Source: Vibrionaceae bacterium (lineage in GTDB: Bacteria; Pseudomonadota; Gammaproteobacteria; Enterobacterales; Vibrionaceae). From it: a stretch of DNA of 64,000 nt. Below, in pieces: positions 28,817-37,100 of this stretch. The notes beneath the pieces were generated by a model. The model was not told where the DNA came from. It did not search any database and was given only the letters and a program-made list of their open reading frames with translations. Positions within the stretch are counted from its first letter, which is position 1. Each line of letters opens with the position of its first letter. Made by a program: the position numbers and the translations under genes. Where the stretch lies: assembly GCA_018222805.1 (NCBI GenBank), contig JAAEZQ010000001.1:124001-188000 (forward strand), written 5' to 3'.

Positions 28817-29093
28817 CACTAAGAACAAGAAAGATTGTTGAGCCACACCCACCTCACTATGCCACACCATGAATATTTTTCATGTGCCACATTAAGCAAA
28901 AGCGTTTTAATTAACGTCGCACCAAGGGTATAAAAAACACTCTATCTATAAATCATAATAATATTGAATTTGAATCTCTACTCGATTTTTTGTCACTAAC
29001 AACAGAAATAACGTCAGAAAAATAAATTTAGAAAGTACAGAGATAGCTAGGAATAAGTTCAGGTTTACCTTAGGTATAGGATGTCAGCTCAAA

Positions 29094-30077
29094 ATGAATA
29101 AAGAATTTACATTTACGATTAATAGCATTTGCTTTGATGAAAATTATCAGCCTTCTGATAACACACGTATCACAACAAACTTTGCCAACTTGGCAAGAGG
29201 TGAGAGTCGCCAAGAGAACTTACGCAACACCTTAAAGATGATTAACAATCGATTTAACGCCTTAGCGAGCTGGGATAATCCCGCTGGCGATCGTTATTCA
29301 GTCGAACTGGAAATTATTTCTGTTGATATAGATATAGATATAGAAGGCAGTGGTCAAACCTTCCCTTCAATTGAAATATTGAAAACGAATTTTGTTGATC
29401 ATAAAACTAACGAACGCATTGAAGGCATTGTAGGCAATAACTTTTCTTCTTATGTACGAGATTATGATTTTAGCGTATTACTTTTGGATCATAATAAGAA
29501 ACAAGCTCAGTTTAGTATTCCAGATAACTTTGGTGATCTGCATGGTAAGATCTTCAAGTACTTTGTGAATTCAGAAGTTTATAAAAACAATTTTAAGAAG
29601 TTACCTGTTATCTGCTTGAGTGTTTCGGACAACAAAGTCTATCAGCGCACAGAGAATCTACATCCTGTTCTAGGTTTTGAGTACCAGCCAAATGAATCTT
29701 CTTTGACTGAGCAATACTTCAAAAAAATGGGATTGCAGGTTCGCTACTTCATGCCGCCAAACAGTGTCGCACCTTTAGCTTTCTATTTTTTTGGTGATTT
29801 ACTCAATGATTACACCAATCTTGAGCTTATTAGTACGATTAGCACGATGGAAACCTTCCAGAAAATATATCGTCCTGAGATTTATAATGCTAACTCGACG
29901 GCAGGAAAACGCTATCAACCAAATTTAAAAAACCTCGATCACTCATTGACTCAAATTGTTTATGACCGAGAAGAGCGCAGCCAGTTAGCTATTGAACAAG
30001 GAAAGTTTACTGAAGAAAACTTCATCAAACCATATAAAACGATTCTTGAGAATTGGTCTGCTAATTACGCTTTATAA
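29094..30077 (+). CDS. mesX: DUF1852 protein, partner of core-MetE methionine synthase (MesX)
   Basis: 327 residues, no signal peptide or membrane segment. The opening FTFTINSICFDENYQPSDNTRITTNFANLARGESRQENLRNTL is the hallmark of DUF1852 proteins, which I recognise by memory. DUF1852 genes sit next to a truncated MetE; published genetics in Acinetobacter named the pair mesX and mesD, a folate-independent methionine synthase that needs both proteins and oxygen. MesX has no assigned chemistry; a role in supplying or making the methyl donor is a hypothesis. mesD follows after 28 bases. The ATG has only a distant AGGA. Confidence 0.85.
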   Translation: MNKEFTFTINSICFDENYQPSDNTRITTNFANLARGESRQENLRNTLKMINNRFNALASWDNPAGDRYSVELEIISVDIDIDIEGSGQTFPSIEILKTNFVDHKTNERIEGIVGNNFSSYVRDYDFSVLLLDHNKKQAQFSIPDNFGDLHGKIFKYFVNSEVYKNNFKKLPVICLSVSDNKVYQRTENLHPVLGFEYQPNESSLTEQYFKKMGLQVRYFMPPNSVAPLAFYFFGDLLNDYTNLELISTISTMETFQKIYRPEIYNANSTAGKRYQPNLKNLDHSLTQIVYDREERSQLAIEQGKFTEENFIKPYKTILENWSANYAL

Positions 30078-30105
30078 TCAACCAAAATAGATAACAGCCT
30101 TTATT

Positions 30106-31134
30106 ATGAAAAAATTATTACCTACTTCAACGTCAGGCAGTTTACCTAAACCTTCTTGGCTTGCTCAACCTGAAACGCTTTGGTCACCTTGGAAATTGCA
30201 AGGTGATGAACTCACTGCGGGCAAACAGGATGCGCTACGTATTTCATTGCAAGAACAACAATTCTCAAATATTGACATTGTTAGCGATGGTGAACAAACG
30301 CGACAACATTTTGTGACGACGTTTATTGAGCATCTAAGCGGCGTTGATTTTAAGAATCGCAAAACGGTGAAAATTCGTGATCGCTATGACGCAAGCGTTC
30401 CAACCGTAGTAGGCCCTGTTTCTCGCCAAAAACCAGTTTTTGTAGAAGATGCTAAGTTCTTGCGTCAACAGACCGACAAACCTATCAAATGGGCACTGCC
30501 TGGTCCCATGACTATGATAGATACGTTGTACGATGATCATTATAAAAGTCGTGAAAAACTGGCTTGGGAATTTGCCAAAATACTCAACCAAGAAGCCAAA
30601 GAGCTTGAAGCTGCGGGTGTGGACATCATCCAATTTGATGAGCCTGCGTTTAATGTGTTCTTTGACGAGGTCAACGACTGGGGCATCGCAGCATTAGAAA
30701 GAGCTATTGAAGGCCTGAAATGTGAAACGGTTGTGCACATTTGCTACGGTTATGGCATCAAAGCCAATACCGACTGGAAAAAAACGTTGGGTTCTGAGTG
30801 GCGACAATACGAAGAAGTCTTTCCAAAGCTGCAAAAATCTAATATCGATATCATCTCATTAGAATGTCACAACTCTCGAGTTCCTATCGAGTTACTCGGA
30901 CTTCTTCGCGGTAAAAAAGTGATGGTGGGGGCAATTGATGTCGCGACCGATACGATTGAGACACCAGAGGAAGTCGCCAATACGCTGCGCAAAGCACTTG
31001 AGTTTGTGGATGCCGATAAACTCTACCCTTGTACCAACTGTGGTATGGCGCCGTTGTCTCGACAAGTAGCAAGAGGCAAGCTAAATGCCTTAAGTGCCGG
31101 AGCAGACATTGTTCGAAGAGAACTCTTGGCCTAA
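30106..31134 (+). CDS. mesD: core MetE-type methionine synthase (MesD)
   Basis: 342 residues, less than half of full MetE (about 750). It corresponds to the C-terminal catalytic barrel only: LPTSTSGSLPKPSWL start, IKWALPGPMTMIDT, DIIQFDEPAFN, the zinc-ligand segments VVHICYGYG (His, Cys), ISLECHNSR (Glu) and YPCTNCGMAPLSR (Cys). The N-terminal folate-binding half of MetE is absent, so methyltetrahydrofolate polyglutamate is unlikely to be its donor. It transfers a methyl group to homocysteine in the cytoplasm. It is paired with mesX; the family MesD is the best fit, with other core-MetE families the alternative. Confidence 0.87.
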   Translation: MKKLLPTSTSGSLPKPSWLAQPETLWSPWKLQGDELTAGKQDALRISLQEQQFSNIDIVSDGEQTRQHFVTTFIEHLSGVDFKNRKTVKIRDRYDASVPTVVGPVSRQKPVFVEDAKFLRQQTDKPIKWALPGPMTMIDTLYDDHYKSREKLAWEFAKILNQEAKELEAAGVDIIQFDEPAFNVFFDEVNDWGIAALERAIEGLKCETVVHICYGYGIKANTDWKKTLGSEWRQYEEVFPKLQKSNIDIISLECHNSRVPIELLGLLRGKKVMVGAIDVATDTIETPEEVANTLRKALEFVDADKLYPCTNCGMAPLSRQVARGKLNALSAGADIVRRELLA

Positions 31135-31153
31135 CACACTTCAAGCTAAAGCG

Positions 31154-31210
31154 AGGGTTACCTTGTTTGAACTGAATGGGTTCTGAACCCATAGTCAAAC
31201 TGGTAACCCT
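31154..31210. terminator. long imperfect stem-loop after mesD
   Basis: AGGGTTACC pairs with GGTAACCCT, then GTTTGA with TCAAAC and ATGGGTT with AACCCAT, making a nested hairpin of about 22 pairs with two internal loops, 19 bases beyond the mesD stop. It is the probable 3' end of the mesXD transcript; only TTTACA follows, so rho-independent strength is doubtful. Confidence 0.5.
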
Positions 31211-31233
31211 TTACAAAGCGTGATTGTCCATCT

Positions 31234-31262
31234 CTTGCCTTTATACCGTAGGTATAGGCAAG
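31234..31262. repeat. inverted repeat with one bulge
   Basis: CTTGCCTTTATACC and GGTATAGGCAAG form an imperfect hairpin (two unpaired T) with a GTA loop. It lies between the mesD hairpin and the convergent lipoprotein gene and could terminate that minus-strand gene. Confidence 0.4.
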
Positions 31263-31314
31263 CAGGTAGAAATCTGAATAATCTATGATGGTGGCCTAAA
31301 CTAACGGGCTCTTA

Positions 31315-31992
31315 TCAGCGAAAGATCGTTTGATACTCTCCCGTGTTTTTATTGATCACATGCTGCTCTCTCACTTGCTCGGTGCCCTTTTCATTAATGT
31401 CATCGACCCAGTAACCATCATAACTATTAACGCAAGTGATTGATTCACCACTGTTCCACGAGTCATGTACCGACACGTTATCAACCCTCATACCGTGCCC
31501 TTTAAGGATATCGGCGTATTTTGCCCCAAAATCTAAACAAAACTTTATGCGTTTATCTATGACGGCTTGACGTTTAGCCGCTTGTTTTTGTTCTCTTTTC
31601 TCACGCTCTAAATTTTGGCGCCTTTGTTGTTCTAGTACCACTTTCTTGGTCAGGCTATCCAAAATCACAGTCTTGTTGTTACTACTAAACTTTTGGTGTA
31701 GATAAATCTCTGAGCTCTCATCATAGGCAATGGCATAACCAGTATCAGTAACACCGGCAACGCTACAGGTCAGAACACCATCTTGAAAATCTTCAGCAAC
31801 AACTGGCAATTGGTTTAAGACGAGCGATGACACTGACATTGATGGTTGGAACTCTTTATCTTGATTGACGACTAACCTACCGAGCTCTTCACACTTTTCT
31901 ACGTGCACATCCGATAAAACAGGATTACTGGTAGATGTCGTAACACACCCTGCTAGGCTAATTAACACAGCCAAGGAGATAATTTTTTTCAT
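31315..31992 (-). CDS. hypothetical lipoprotein
   Basis: 225 residues from the ATG at 31992; the track start adds MRVALSKRLY, which would spoil the signal peptide. MKKIISLAVLISLAGCVTT is a type II signal with lipobox LAGC, so the protein should be lipid-anchored, probably to the outer membrane. The middle has a charged helix (KKVVLEQQRRQNLEREKREQKQAAKRQ, about residues 120-148) likely to be a coiled coil; the C-terminal part ends TGEYQTIFR. I do not recognise a family and there is no informative neighbour. It stands alone between convergent mesD and a short doubtful ORF. Confidence 0.8.
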   Translation of the reverse strand: MKKIISLAVLISLAGCVTTSTSNPVLSDVHVEKCEELGRLVVNQDKEFQPSMSVSSLVLNQLPVVAEDFQDGVLTCSVAGVTDTGYAIAYDESSEIYLHQKFSSNNKTVILDSLTKKVVLEQQRRQNLEREKREQKQAAKRQAVIDKRIKFCLDFGAKYADILKGHGMRVDNVSVHDSWNSGESITCVNSYDGYWVDDINEKGTEQVREQHVINKNTGEYQTIFR

Positions 31993-32108
31993 ATACAGTC
32001 TTTTACTCAGCGCTACTCGCACAAATATTGAAGCTCGAAGGTATTACATCAGTCTTTACCGAAGATGTATAGTTTGCTTTCCCGTTTCGCACACGGTATT
32101 CATTCAAG

Positions 32109-32300
32109 TCAGATAAGCAATCGATTATCAGTGACGGAGAATAGGTATGCATCCGGGTGTGTAATATTACCTTCTTTGTCCGATGCAATTTTACCTTCTT
32201 TGATAATCGTCGCTGTCATCTTATCAACATAGTGACAACTTAGGGAGTATTGAACGCCATTTTTTAACTCAAACAACCATTTAACACATAAAATGGCCAA
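32109..32300 (-). pseudogene. short unrecognised ORF, possibly a gene fragment
   Basis: 63 codons from a TTG. The translation VKWLFELKNGVQYSLSCHYVDKMTATIIKEGKIASDKEGNITHPDAY has protein-like strand and turn patterning, unlike the other short frames here. There is no ribosome site at the TTG, and upstream codons are closed by stops, so it may be the remaining part of a decayed gene. No family recognised. Confidence 0.3.
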
Positions 32301-32467
32301 TTACGCTATTCAATGAAACGAAAGGCGTTTCCGATACTACTACAATAGTCGCAAGCCCTACTCATCATTTGATCATTAAGTGCAAGAAAATGGTTACGAG
32401 AAATGACATACATTACAGCAGGAAAAGCCGAGTTGCAGGATGGTTAATTCGGTATCGTCATAATGGC

Positions 32468-32494
32468 AAAAAGCCATGGTGATACACCATGGCT
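32468..32494 (-). terminator. rho-independent terminator of the dgc operon
   Basis: On the minus strand a perfect 10-bp stem AGCCATGGTG/CACCATGGCT with a 3-base loop is followed by TTTTTGCC. It begins 30 bases after the dgcA stop. Confidence 0.8.
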
Positions 32495-32523
32495 CTGATT
32501 TAGATTGGATTTAGGCGACAATA

Positions 32524-33510
32524 TTATCCCCATACGCCTTCTGTTGGCTCAACCACACTCTCATGGTAGTTGAGAGCTGGTGTTCTGTCTTCGGATAAAA
32601 GCAGCGGCCCATCAATATCTACCCATCGAGCTTGTTGGGCGAGAAGCAGCGCCGGAGCCATGGCAAGAGAAGTACCAATCATGCAGCCGACCATCACTTC
32701 GAAGCCCATATCCTGCGCATCTTTAAGCAGAGCTAGTGCTTCTGTCATGCCACCCGTTTTATCCAGTTTAATATTCACTGCCTGATAACGTCCTTTCAGA
32801 GCAGCTAACGAGGAACGATCAATACAAGATTCATCAGCCGTAATCGGCAATAGCGGAGTGATCGTTTCCAGTAAGTGCTCTTCTTCGAACGACAACGGCT
32901 GTTCAACCATTTCGACGCCGAGATCAGCTAATACTGGCAAATACTCACACAGCTGTGCAAAACTCCAACCGGTGTTGGCGTCAATCACCAAACGCGTATT
33001 GGGAGCCGCCTCACGTACCGCACGAACGCGTTCTAAGTCACCGTCACGACCGAGTTTTAGCTTCAGAATTGGGCGATGCTTTTGCGCCGCCGCAGCTTTC
33101 CCCATGTTCTCAGCACTAGCAAGTGATAGAGTGAATACCGTTGTTACTGGCTGAGGTGCGTCACTAAAGCCTGCCATTTGCCAAGCTGATTGCTGTTTTA
33201 GCTTGGCTTCCAGTTCAAATAAAGCACAGTCAACTGCATTGCGCGGCGCTGCAGAAGGCAACAACTCGCCAAGCTCTTCACGGCTGATACCTGATTCAAC
33301 AGCTTGAATAACAGACTCAACATCCGCCAATACATCGTAAGGGTAGTCTGGCTCGAAGACGTTCATCCGTTCGCACTCTCCACGCCCTACCAATCCATCT
33401 TGTTCAATCTCAACCACGACCACTTCACCGTGCAGCATGGGATCCATGCGTGAAATAACAAATGGCTCATGCAGTGGCCACCTTTCAACGCGCACGCTCA
33501 TTTTACGCAT
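32524..33510 (-). CDS. dgcA: N-acetyl-D-glutamate racemase / dipeptide epimerase-like enolase superfamily enzyme
   Basis: 328 residues from the ATG at 33510, which has GAGG at good spacing and overlaps the end of dgcN; the track start at 33594 is too far upstream. Enolase-superfamily barrel with the racemase residues LKLKLGRD (KxK acid/base), VIDANTGW, VEQPL and ADES as the metal Asp-Glu-Asp triad, and NIKLDKTGG with the opposite-face Lys. By sequence alone it would be called L-Ala-D/L-Glu epimerase. Next to a DUF1611 gene it matches DgcA, which racemises N-acetyl-D-glutamate to N-acetyl-L-glutamate in marine proteobacteria. The operon pairing makes DgcA my preferred call. Confidence 0.85.
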   Translation of the reverse strand: MRKMSVRVERWPLHEPFVISRMDPMLHGEVVVVEIEQDGLVGRGECERMNVFEPDYPYDVLADVESVIQAVESGISREELGELLPSAAPRNAVDCALFELEAKLKQQSAWQMAGFSDAPQPVTTVFTLSLASAENMGKAAAAQKHRPILKLKLGRDGDLERVRAVREAAPNTRLVIDANTGWSFAQLCEYLPVLADLGVEMVEQPLSFEEEHLLETITPLLPITADESCIDRSSLAALKGRYQAVNIKLDKTGGMTEALALLKDAQDMGFEVMVGCMIGTSLAMAPALLLAQQARWVDIDGPLLLSEDRTPALNYHESVVEPTEGVWG

Positions 33511-34525
33511 AACAAACCTCTTCAATGCCATCGACAATTTTCTCCACGCCAGTACGGACAGGGTCGACAACAGGTACACCAAACTGTTTCTCAATACGTG
33601 CGATTTCAGCTAATGCCTCTTCTTCGCTCAAATTCACCGTGTTCAGTGCGATACCGCCCAGACGAATATTCGGGTTTGTCACGCGTCCCATCGTAAGGTT
33701 AATGTCGATGACGGTTTGTAGATCAGGCACGCTGAACCCTTCCATTTCATCCATTTGCGTACGTCCAGCTTCGTGACAAACGATGATCACATCGGCTTGA
33801 GCACCATGCAGCAGACCCAAGCTTACACCCGCATAAGCTGGATGCAGAAGTGAGCCCTGCCCTTCGATAATGTCCCAATGTTCCGGTTCGTTATCTGGAG
33901 AGAGTGTTTCAACCATGCCAGAAATGAAGTCAGAAACCACGGCATCCACAGGCACACCACTGCCTTCAATGAGAATACCGGTTTGGCCAGTGGCGCGGAA
34001 CGTTGCCGGAATGCCACGTTTTGCCATCTCATGATGAATCGCCAGAGTAGTAAACATTTTACCCACACAACAGTCGGTACCAACGCTTAGAAGACGTTTA
34101 CCACTACGAGGAAGCCCCGTACCACAAACCATCGGTCCTTGCGGCACTCGAACATCCAGCAGTTTTTGACCCGTGCGTTCTGCCGCCGCAACCAGCTCGG
34201 GAATGTCGTTTAGACGCATGTGCAAACCACTTGCTACGTCCATACCGGATTCCATGGCTTCAATTAAGATGTCAATCCAAGCCATCGGCAACGTACCACC
34301 TACCGGTGCGAGGCCAAGAATAAAGGTTTTAGCTCCACAAGCAGCCGCTTCACGTGGTGACATTTCTGCGATACCAAGATCTGCCTTCGCACCCGGTAGT
34401 CGGTATTGTGCCAAACATTTCTCTGGTCGCCAGTGAGCCACACCTTTGGCTACTTTCGCCATCAGAAGATCATTTGCATCGCCCAGAAACACCAAATAAG
34501 GCGTTTTCAATTCAATCTTGTTCAT
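33503..34525 (-). CDS. dgcN: DUF1611 protein, D-glutamate N-acetyltransferase-like (DgcN)
   Basis: 340 residues. DUF1611 family: an N-terminal Rossmann-like domain (LKTPYLVFLGDANDLLMAKVAKGVAHW) and a C-terminal P-loop-like domain with LLSVGTDCCVGKMFTTLAIHHEM, then IIEGQGSLLHPAYAGVSLGLLHGAQADVIIVCHEAGR. Family members were formerly annotated as EBNA-1-like or epimerases. Work on marine bacteria showed DUF1611 DgcN acetylates D-glutamate as the first catabolic step, with DgcA second. Here dgcA overlaps the 3' end by 8 bases, and an amino-acid ABC transporter precedes it. Function is by homology and context. Confidence 0.85.
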   Translation of the reverse strand: MNKIELKTPYLVFLGDANDLLMAKVAKGVAHWRPEKCLAQYRLPGAKADLGIAEMSPREAAACGAKTFILGLAPVGGTLPMAWIDILIEAMESGMDVASGLHMRLNDIPELVAAAERTGQKLLDVRVPQGPMVCGTGLPRSGKRLLSVGTDCCVGKMFTTLAIHHEMAKRGIPATFRATGQTGILIEGSGVPVDAVVSDFISGMVETLSPDNEPEHWDIIEGQGSLLHPAYAGVSLGLLHGAQADVIIVCHEAGRTQMDEMEGFSVPDLQTVIDINLTMGRVTNPNIRLGGIALNTVNLSEEEALAEIARIEKQFGVPVVDPVRTGVEKIVDGIEEVCYA

Positions 34526-34607
34526 TGTGTTGATCCTTTTTTAAAGTCAAACGAGCCCACAAGAGTCTTTGCTCCTGTTGCCATCAGGTTGTGGTAGGGT
34601 TGATAAA

Positions 34608-35327
34608 TCAGGTCGTAGCGACAGTCGCTGGTTGAGTGCCCGGCGTTCGCTGGATCTGATGACGATAGAGATAGCGTTCTGCCTGGCGCCAGGCCAGTAC
34701 AAATAACGTTGCGATAACCAGATACATCGCTGCCGCCAAAAAGTACGTCGAAATATCGAAAGTCTGAGAAAATGCGCGTCGGGTTTGTCCCATCAAATCC
34801 ATCACGGTAATCACACTTGCAACCGCGCCTCCTTTGAGCATTAAAATGCATTCGTTACCCAAAGCAGGAAAAGCAATGCGATACGCAAGTGGCATAACAA
34901 TGCGTCTGTACAACAGGCTATTGTTCATCCCCATTGATTTGGCCGCTTCTATCTCACCTGCGTCTACAGACTGAATTGCACCGCGTAATATCTCGGTCTG
35001 ATAGGCCAGCGAGTTAAGGGTAAACACCAACAGTGCACAGTTGACTGGATCACGGAAGAAACCCCACATCCCCATTTCCATTAATAAAGGACGAAACTGA
35101 CCAGAGCCGTAATAAAGCAGAAACAGCTGAGCAATCAGTGGCGTTCCGCGAAAGAAAGAGATAAATAATTGTGCTGGCCAGCGATATATACGCGCTGACT
35201 GAATACGCAACAGTGACATAGGCAACGCCAACAGTGCCGCTATCGAAACCGAAATAAAGGTGATTTTAAGAGTCATCCATGTCCCATCGAGCAACATCGG
35301 AGCCACCTTAGCGATAAAATCTGTCAT
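34608..35327 (-). CDS. amino acid ABC transporter permease (HisM/ArtM type)
   Basis: 239 residues with about five membrane helices. It carries the permease motif typical of polar amino acid importers: EIEAAKSMGMNNSLLYRRIVMPLAYRIAFPALGNECI, where the EAA loop meets the ATPase. FFRGTPLIAQLFLLYYG is the matching N-terminal signature. It pairs with the permease at 35338-36054 (10-base gap). With the dgc genes the likely substrate is D-glutamate or a related acidic amino acid; this is inference. No ATPase gene is in the operon. Confidence 0.9.
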   Translation of the reverse strand: MTDFIAKVAPMLLDGTWMTLKITFISVSIAALLALPMSLLRIQSARIYRWPAQLFISFFRGTPLIAQLFLLYYGSGQFRPLLMEMGMWGFFRDPVNCALLVFTLNSLAYQTEILRGAIQSVDAGEIEAAKSMGMNNSLLYRRIVMPLAYRIAFPALGNECILMLKGGAVASVITVMDLMGQTRRAFSQTFDISTYFLAAAMYLVIATLFVLAWRQAERYLYRHQIQRTPGTQPATVATT

Positions 35328-35337
35328 AGCTTTCTCC

Positions 35338-36054
35338 TTAGCGACTCACTCGAATGCCACGCTTTGAGTGTTGCTCCATTGCTGCCAATAATCTTTCGCA
35401 ACATAAGCACACAGCCCAATAGGCAAGACAAACGGTCAGATAGAACAAAAATGGTTTTTTAGTTGCACCTACAGCGATATTTGCCGCACGCATCAAATCG
35501 TCTAGTGCAATGACTGACACTAAAGCGGTATCTTTGAGTAAGTTAATCCAGAGATTACCTAGCCCAGGTAAAGCTAAGCGCAGCAACTGTGGGCGCTCAA
35601 TTAGCCAGAAAATTTGTAATCTGGACAGCGCGAGCGCGTATCCGGCCTCACGCAGACCTTTATCCATCGCCTTCCATGCGCCACGCAAGACCTCTGCTGC
35701 GTAGCCGCTGAAGACTAGACCAAGGGCGATCACGCCTGCACCAAATGGATTGAGCTCAAAAAAGCCGTTACTCGGGTCAATCCATTTCAGCGTTTTGTTA
35801 ATCAGCAGACCAACGCCATGATAAATGATAAACAGTGTGAGCAACTCAGGGAGCCCGCGTAGCACCGTGGTATAAACGTTGGCAAACCAACGGTGGCTTT
35901 TGCTCGTGCTTATCGATAGTGCCGCCACGCCTGTTCCCAGGAATAACCCAACAGGTAAGGCACACAGCGCTAACCCAAGGGTTACCGCCAAACCTTTAAG
36001 CAGCTCGTCCCCCCAGCCAGTGTCACCCAGACTCAGATACATCAGATAATCCAT
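35338..36054 (-). CDS. amino acid ABC transporter permease (HisQ/ArtQ type)
   Basis: 238 residues, polytopic inner-membrane protein. TVLRGLPELLTLFIIYHGVG near the first helices and the loop LREAGYALALSRLQIFWLIERPQLLRLALPGLGNLWINLLKD identify the His/Glu/Gln-type permease family. It forms the heterodimeric channel with the next gene product. It follows the binding-protein gene, separated by a small stem-loop at 36085-36104. Confidence 0.9.
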   Translation of the reverse strand: MDYLMYLSLGDTGWGDELLKGLAVTLGLALCALPVGLFLGTGVAALSISTSKSHRWFANVYTTVLRGLPELLTLFIIYHGVGLLINKTLKWIDPSNGFFELNPFGAGVIALGLVFSGYAAEVLRGAWKAMDKGLREAGYALALSRLQIFWLIERPQLLRLALPGLGNLWINLLKDTALVSVIALDDLMRAANIAVGATKKPFLFYLTVCLAYWAVCLCCERLLAAMEQHSKRGIRVSR

Positions 36055-36084
36055 TGCGTCGCTCTCTTTATGATTGACTACTCA

Positions 36085-36104
36085 GTGGCGACATTAGCCG
36101 CCAC
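36085..36104 (-). promoter_or_regulatory. intercistronic stem-loop after the binding-protein gene
   Basis: GTGGCG (36085-36090) pairs with CGCCAC (36099-36104) over an 8-base loop, 9 bases after the stop of the solute-binding protein and before the first permease. It is placed like the hairpins after choX and the Liv binding protein. Confidence 0.45.
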
Positions 36105-36113
36105 GAAACTAAC

Positions 36114-36896
36114 TTATTTCAGAGTCAGTAAGTTAATCGAGAAGAACTCGTCGTTGATTTTCTGGTAGGTACCACTTTTGATGATGCTCGCTAACGCCTG
36201 ATCTAAACGCTGGCGAAGTTCCTGATCCTCTTTGCGAAATGCAATACCTACGCCATCACCAACGTATTGACGATCGGTGATCAGATTGCCGACTTTCTCA
36301 CAACACGCGCCATCTTCTGAGTTAAGCCAATCTGTCATTGGCATGATGTCACCTGCCTGCGCGTCAATACGGCCACTGACCAGGTCAAGGTTTACCGCAT
36401 CCTGCGTAGGGTATAAGCGGACTTCAGAATCTGGGTATTTCGCTAACAGATACTCAGCCTGTGTCGTAGAGCCTTGTGCTCCAATGATCATGCCTTTCAT
36501 CGCCTCTGGAGATACATCTTTAATACCAGACTGTTTATCGACAACAAACGTCATCGCAGACGCCTGATACGGCGCGCTGAATGCCACTTGCTCTTTGCGC
36601 TCATCGGTAATGAACATGGAAGCCAGAATCATGTCGTACTTGCCAGCCAAAAGCGCTGGAATAATGCCGTCCCAATCCTGAGCAACAAACTCACATTCGA
36701 CTTTCATCTCGGTACAGAGTGCTTTACCGATTTCGATATCGAACCCAGCTAGCTGGCCATCGGCAGTGTAGTAGTTAAACGGAGGATATGCGCCCTCTGT
36801 ACCAATTTTGATTGTTTCTGCGTTAACGCCCGCTGAAGCAGCGACGGCCACGGAGGTAGCAAGCAAAGCACCTAAAAACTTCCCTTTTGACATCAT
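36114..36896 (-). CDS. amino acid ABC transporter substrate-binding protein
   Basis: 260 residues. A signal peptide (MSKGKFLGALLATSVAVAASAGVNA) is followed by the family 3 solute-binding fold: IKIGTEGAYPPFNYYTADGQLAGFDIEIGKALC, then DGIIPALLAGKYDMILASMFITDERKEQVAFSAPY with the ligand Arg. Two ATGs in tandem start the gene, both behind GAAGGGAATCC. The protein should be periplasmic and bind a polar amino acid; D-glutamate is suggested only by the operon. First gene of the dgc operon and divergent from the LysR gene. Confidence 0.9.
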   Translation of the reverse strand: MMSKGKFLGALLATSVAVAASAGVNAETIKIGTEGAYPPFNYYTADGQLAGFDIEIGKALCTEMKVECEFVAQDWDGIIPALLAGKYDMILASMFITDERKEQVAFSAPYQASAMTFVVDKQSGIKDVSPEAMKGMIIGAQGSTTQAEYLLAKYPDSEVRLYPTQDAVNLDLVSGRIDAQAGDIMPMTDWLNSEDGACCEKVGNLITDRQYVGDGVGIAFRKEDQELRQRLDQALASIIKSGTYQKINDEFFSINLLTLK

Positions 36897-37046
36897 GGAT
36901 TCCCTTCTACTTTTGTTATCGTTTCATTCCAGATTCTCGCTTGCTAAGAAGACATTTCCCTTCTACTTCAGCAAACGGTCACAAAGACAATACTGAGTAT
37001 GTGAAAAAAGTAGTTAAAAGCCATAATGATGAATTAGTATGATATA

Positions 37047-37063
37047 CATAGCCTATGGCTATG
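37047..37063. promoter_or_regulatory. candidate LysR operator
   Basis: CATAGCC-TAT-GGCTATG is a 7-bp inverted repeat with 3-base spacer containing a T-N11-A LysR box. It lies 37 bases before the LysR-gene ATG and about 150 bases before the divergent binding-protein gene, as expected for an autoregulated divergent promoter. Confidence 0.55.
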
Positions 37064-37100
37064 GGTGTTCATTCAAGTAACCATTCAAGGAAAGAAACAC

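Larger units (their letters stand above)
28574..29093. other. intergenic region between liuE and mesX
   Basis: 520 bases with a large interrupted inverted repeat at 28591-28657, a short coding-like remnant at 28733-28816 and an AT-rich stretch (28900-29090) that should carry the mesX promoter. I looked for MetJ boxes (AGACGTCT repeats) and a SAM riboswitch and saw neither. Confidence 0.5.
31993..32523. other. intergenic region upstream of lipoprotein gene
   Basis: About 530 bases. It includes the lipoprotein promoter, a 63-codon open frame that resembles coding sequence (32109-32300) and the terminator of the dgc operon at 32468-32494. Nothing else is apparent. Confidence 0.5.
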
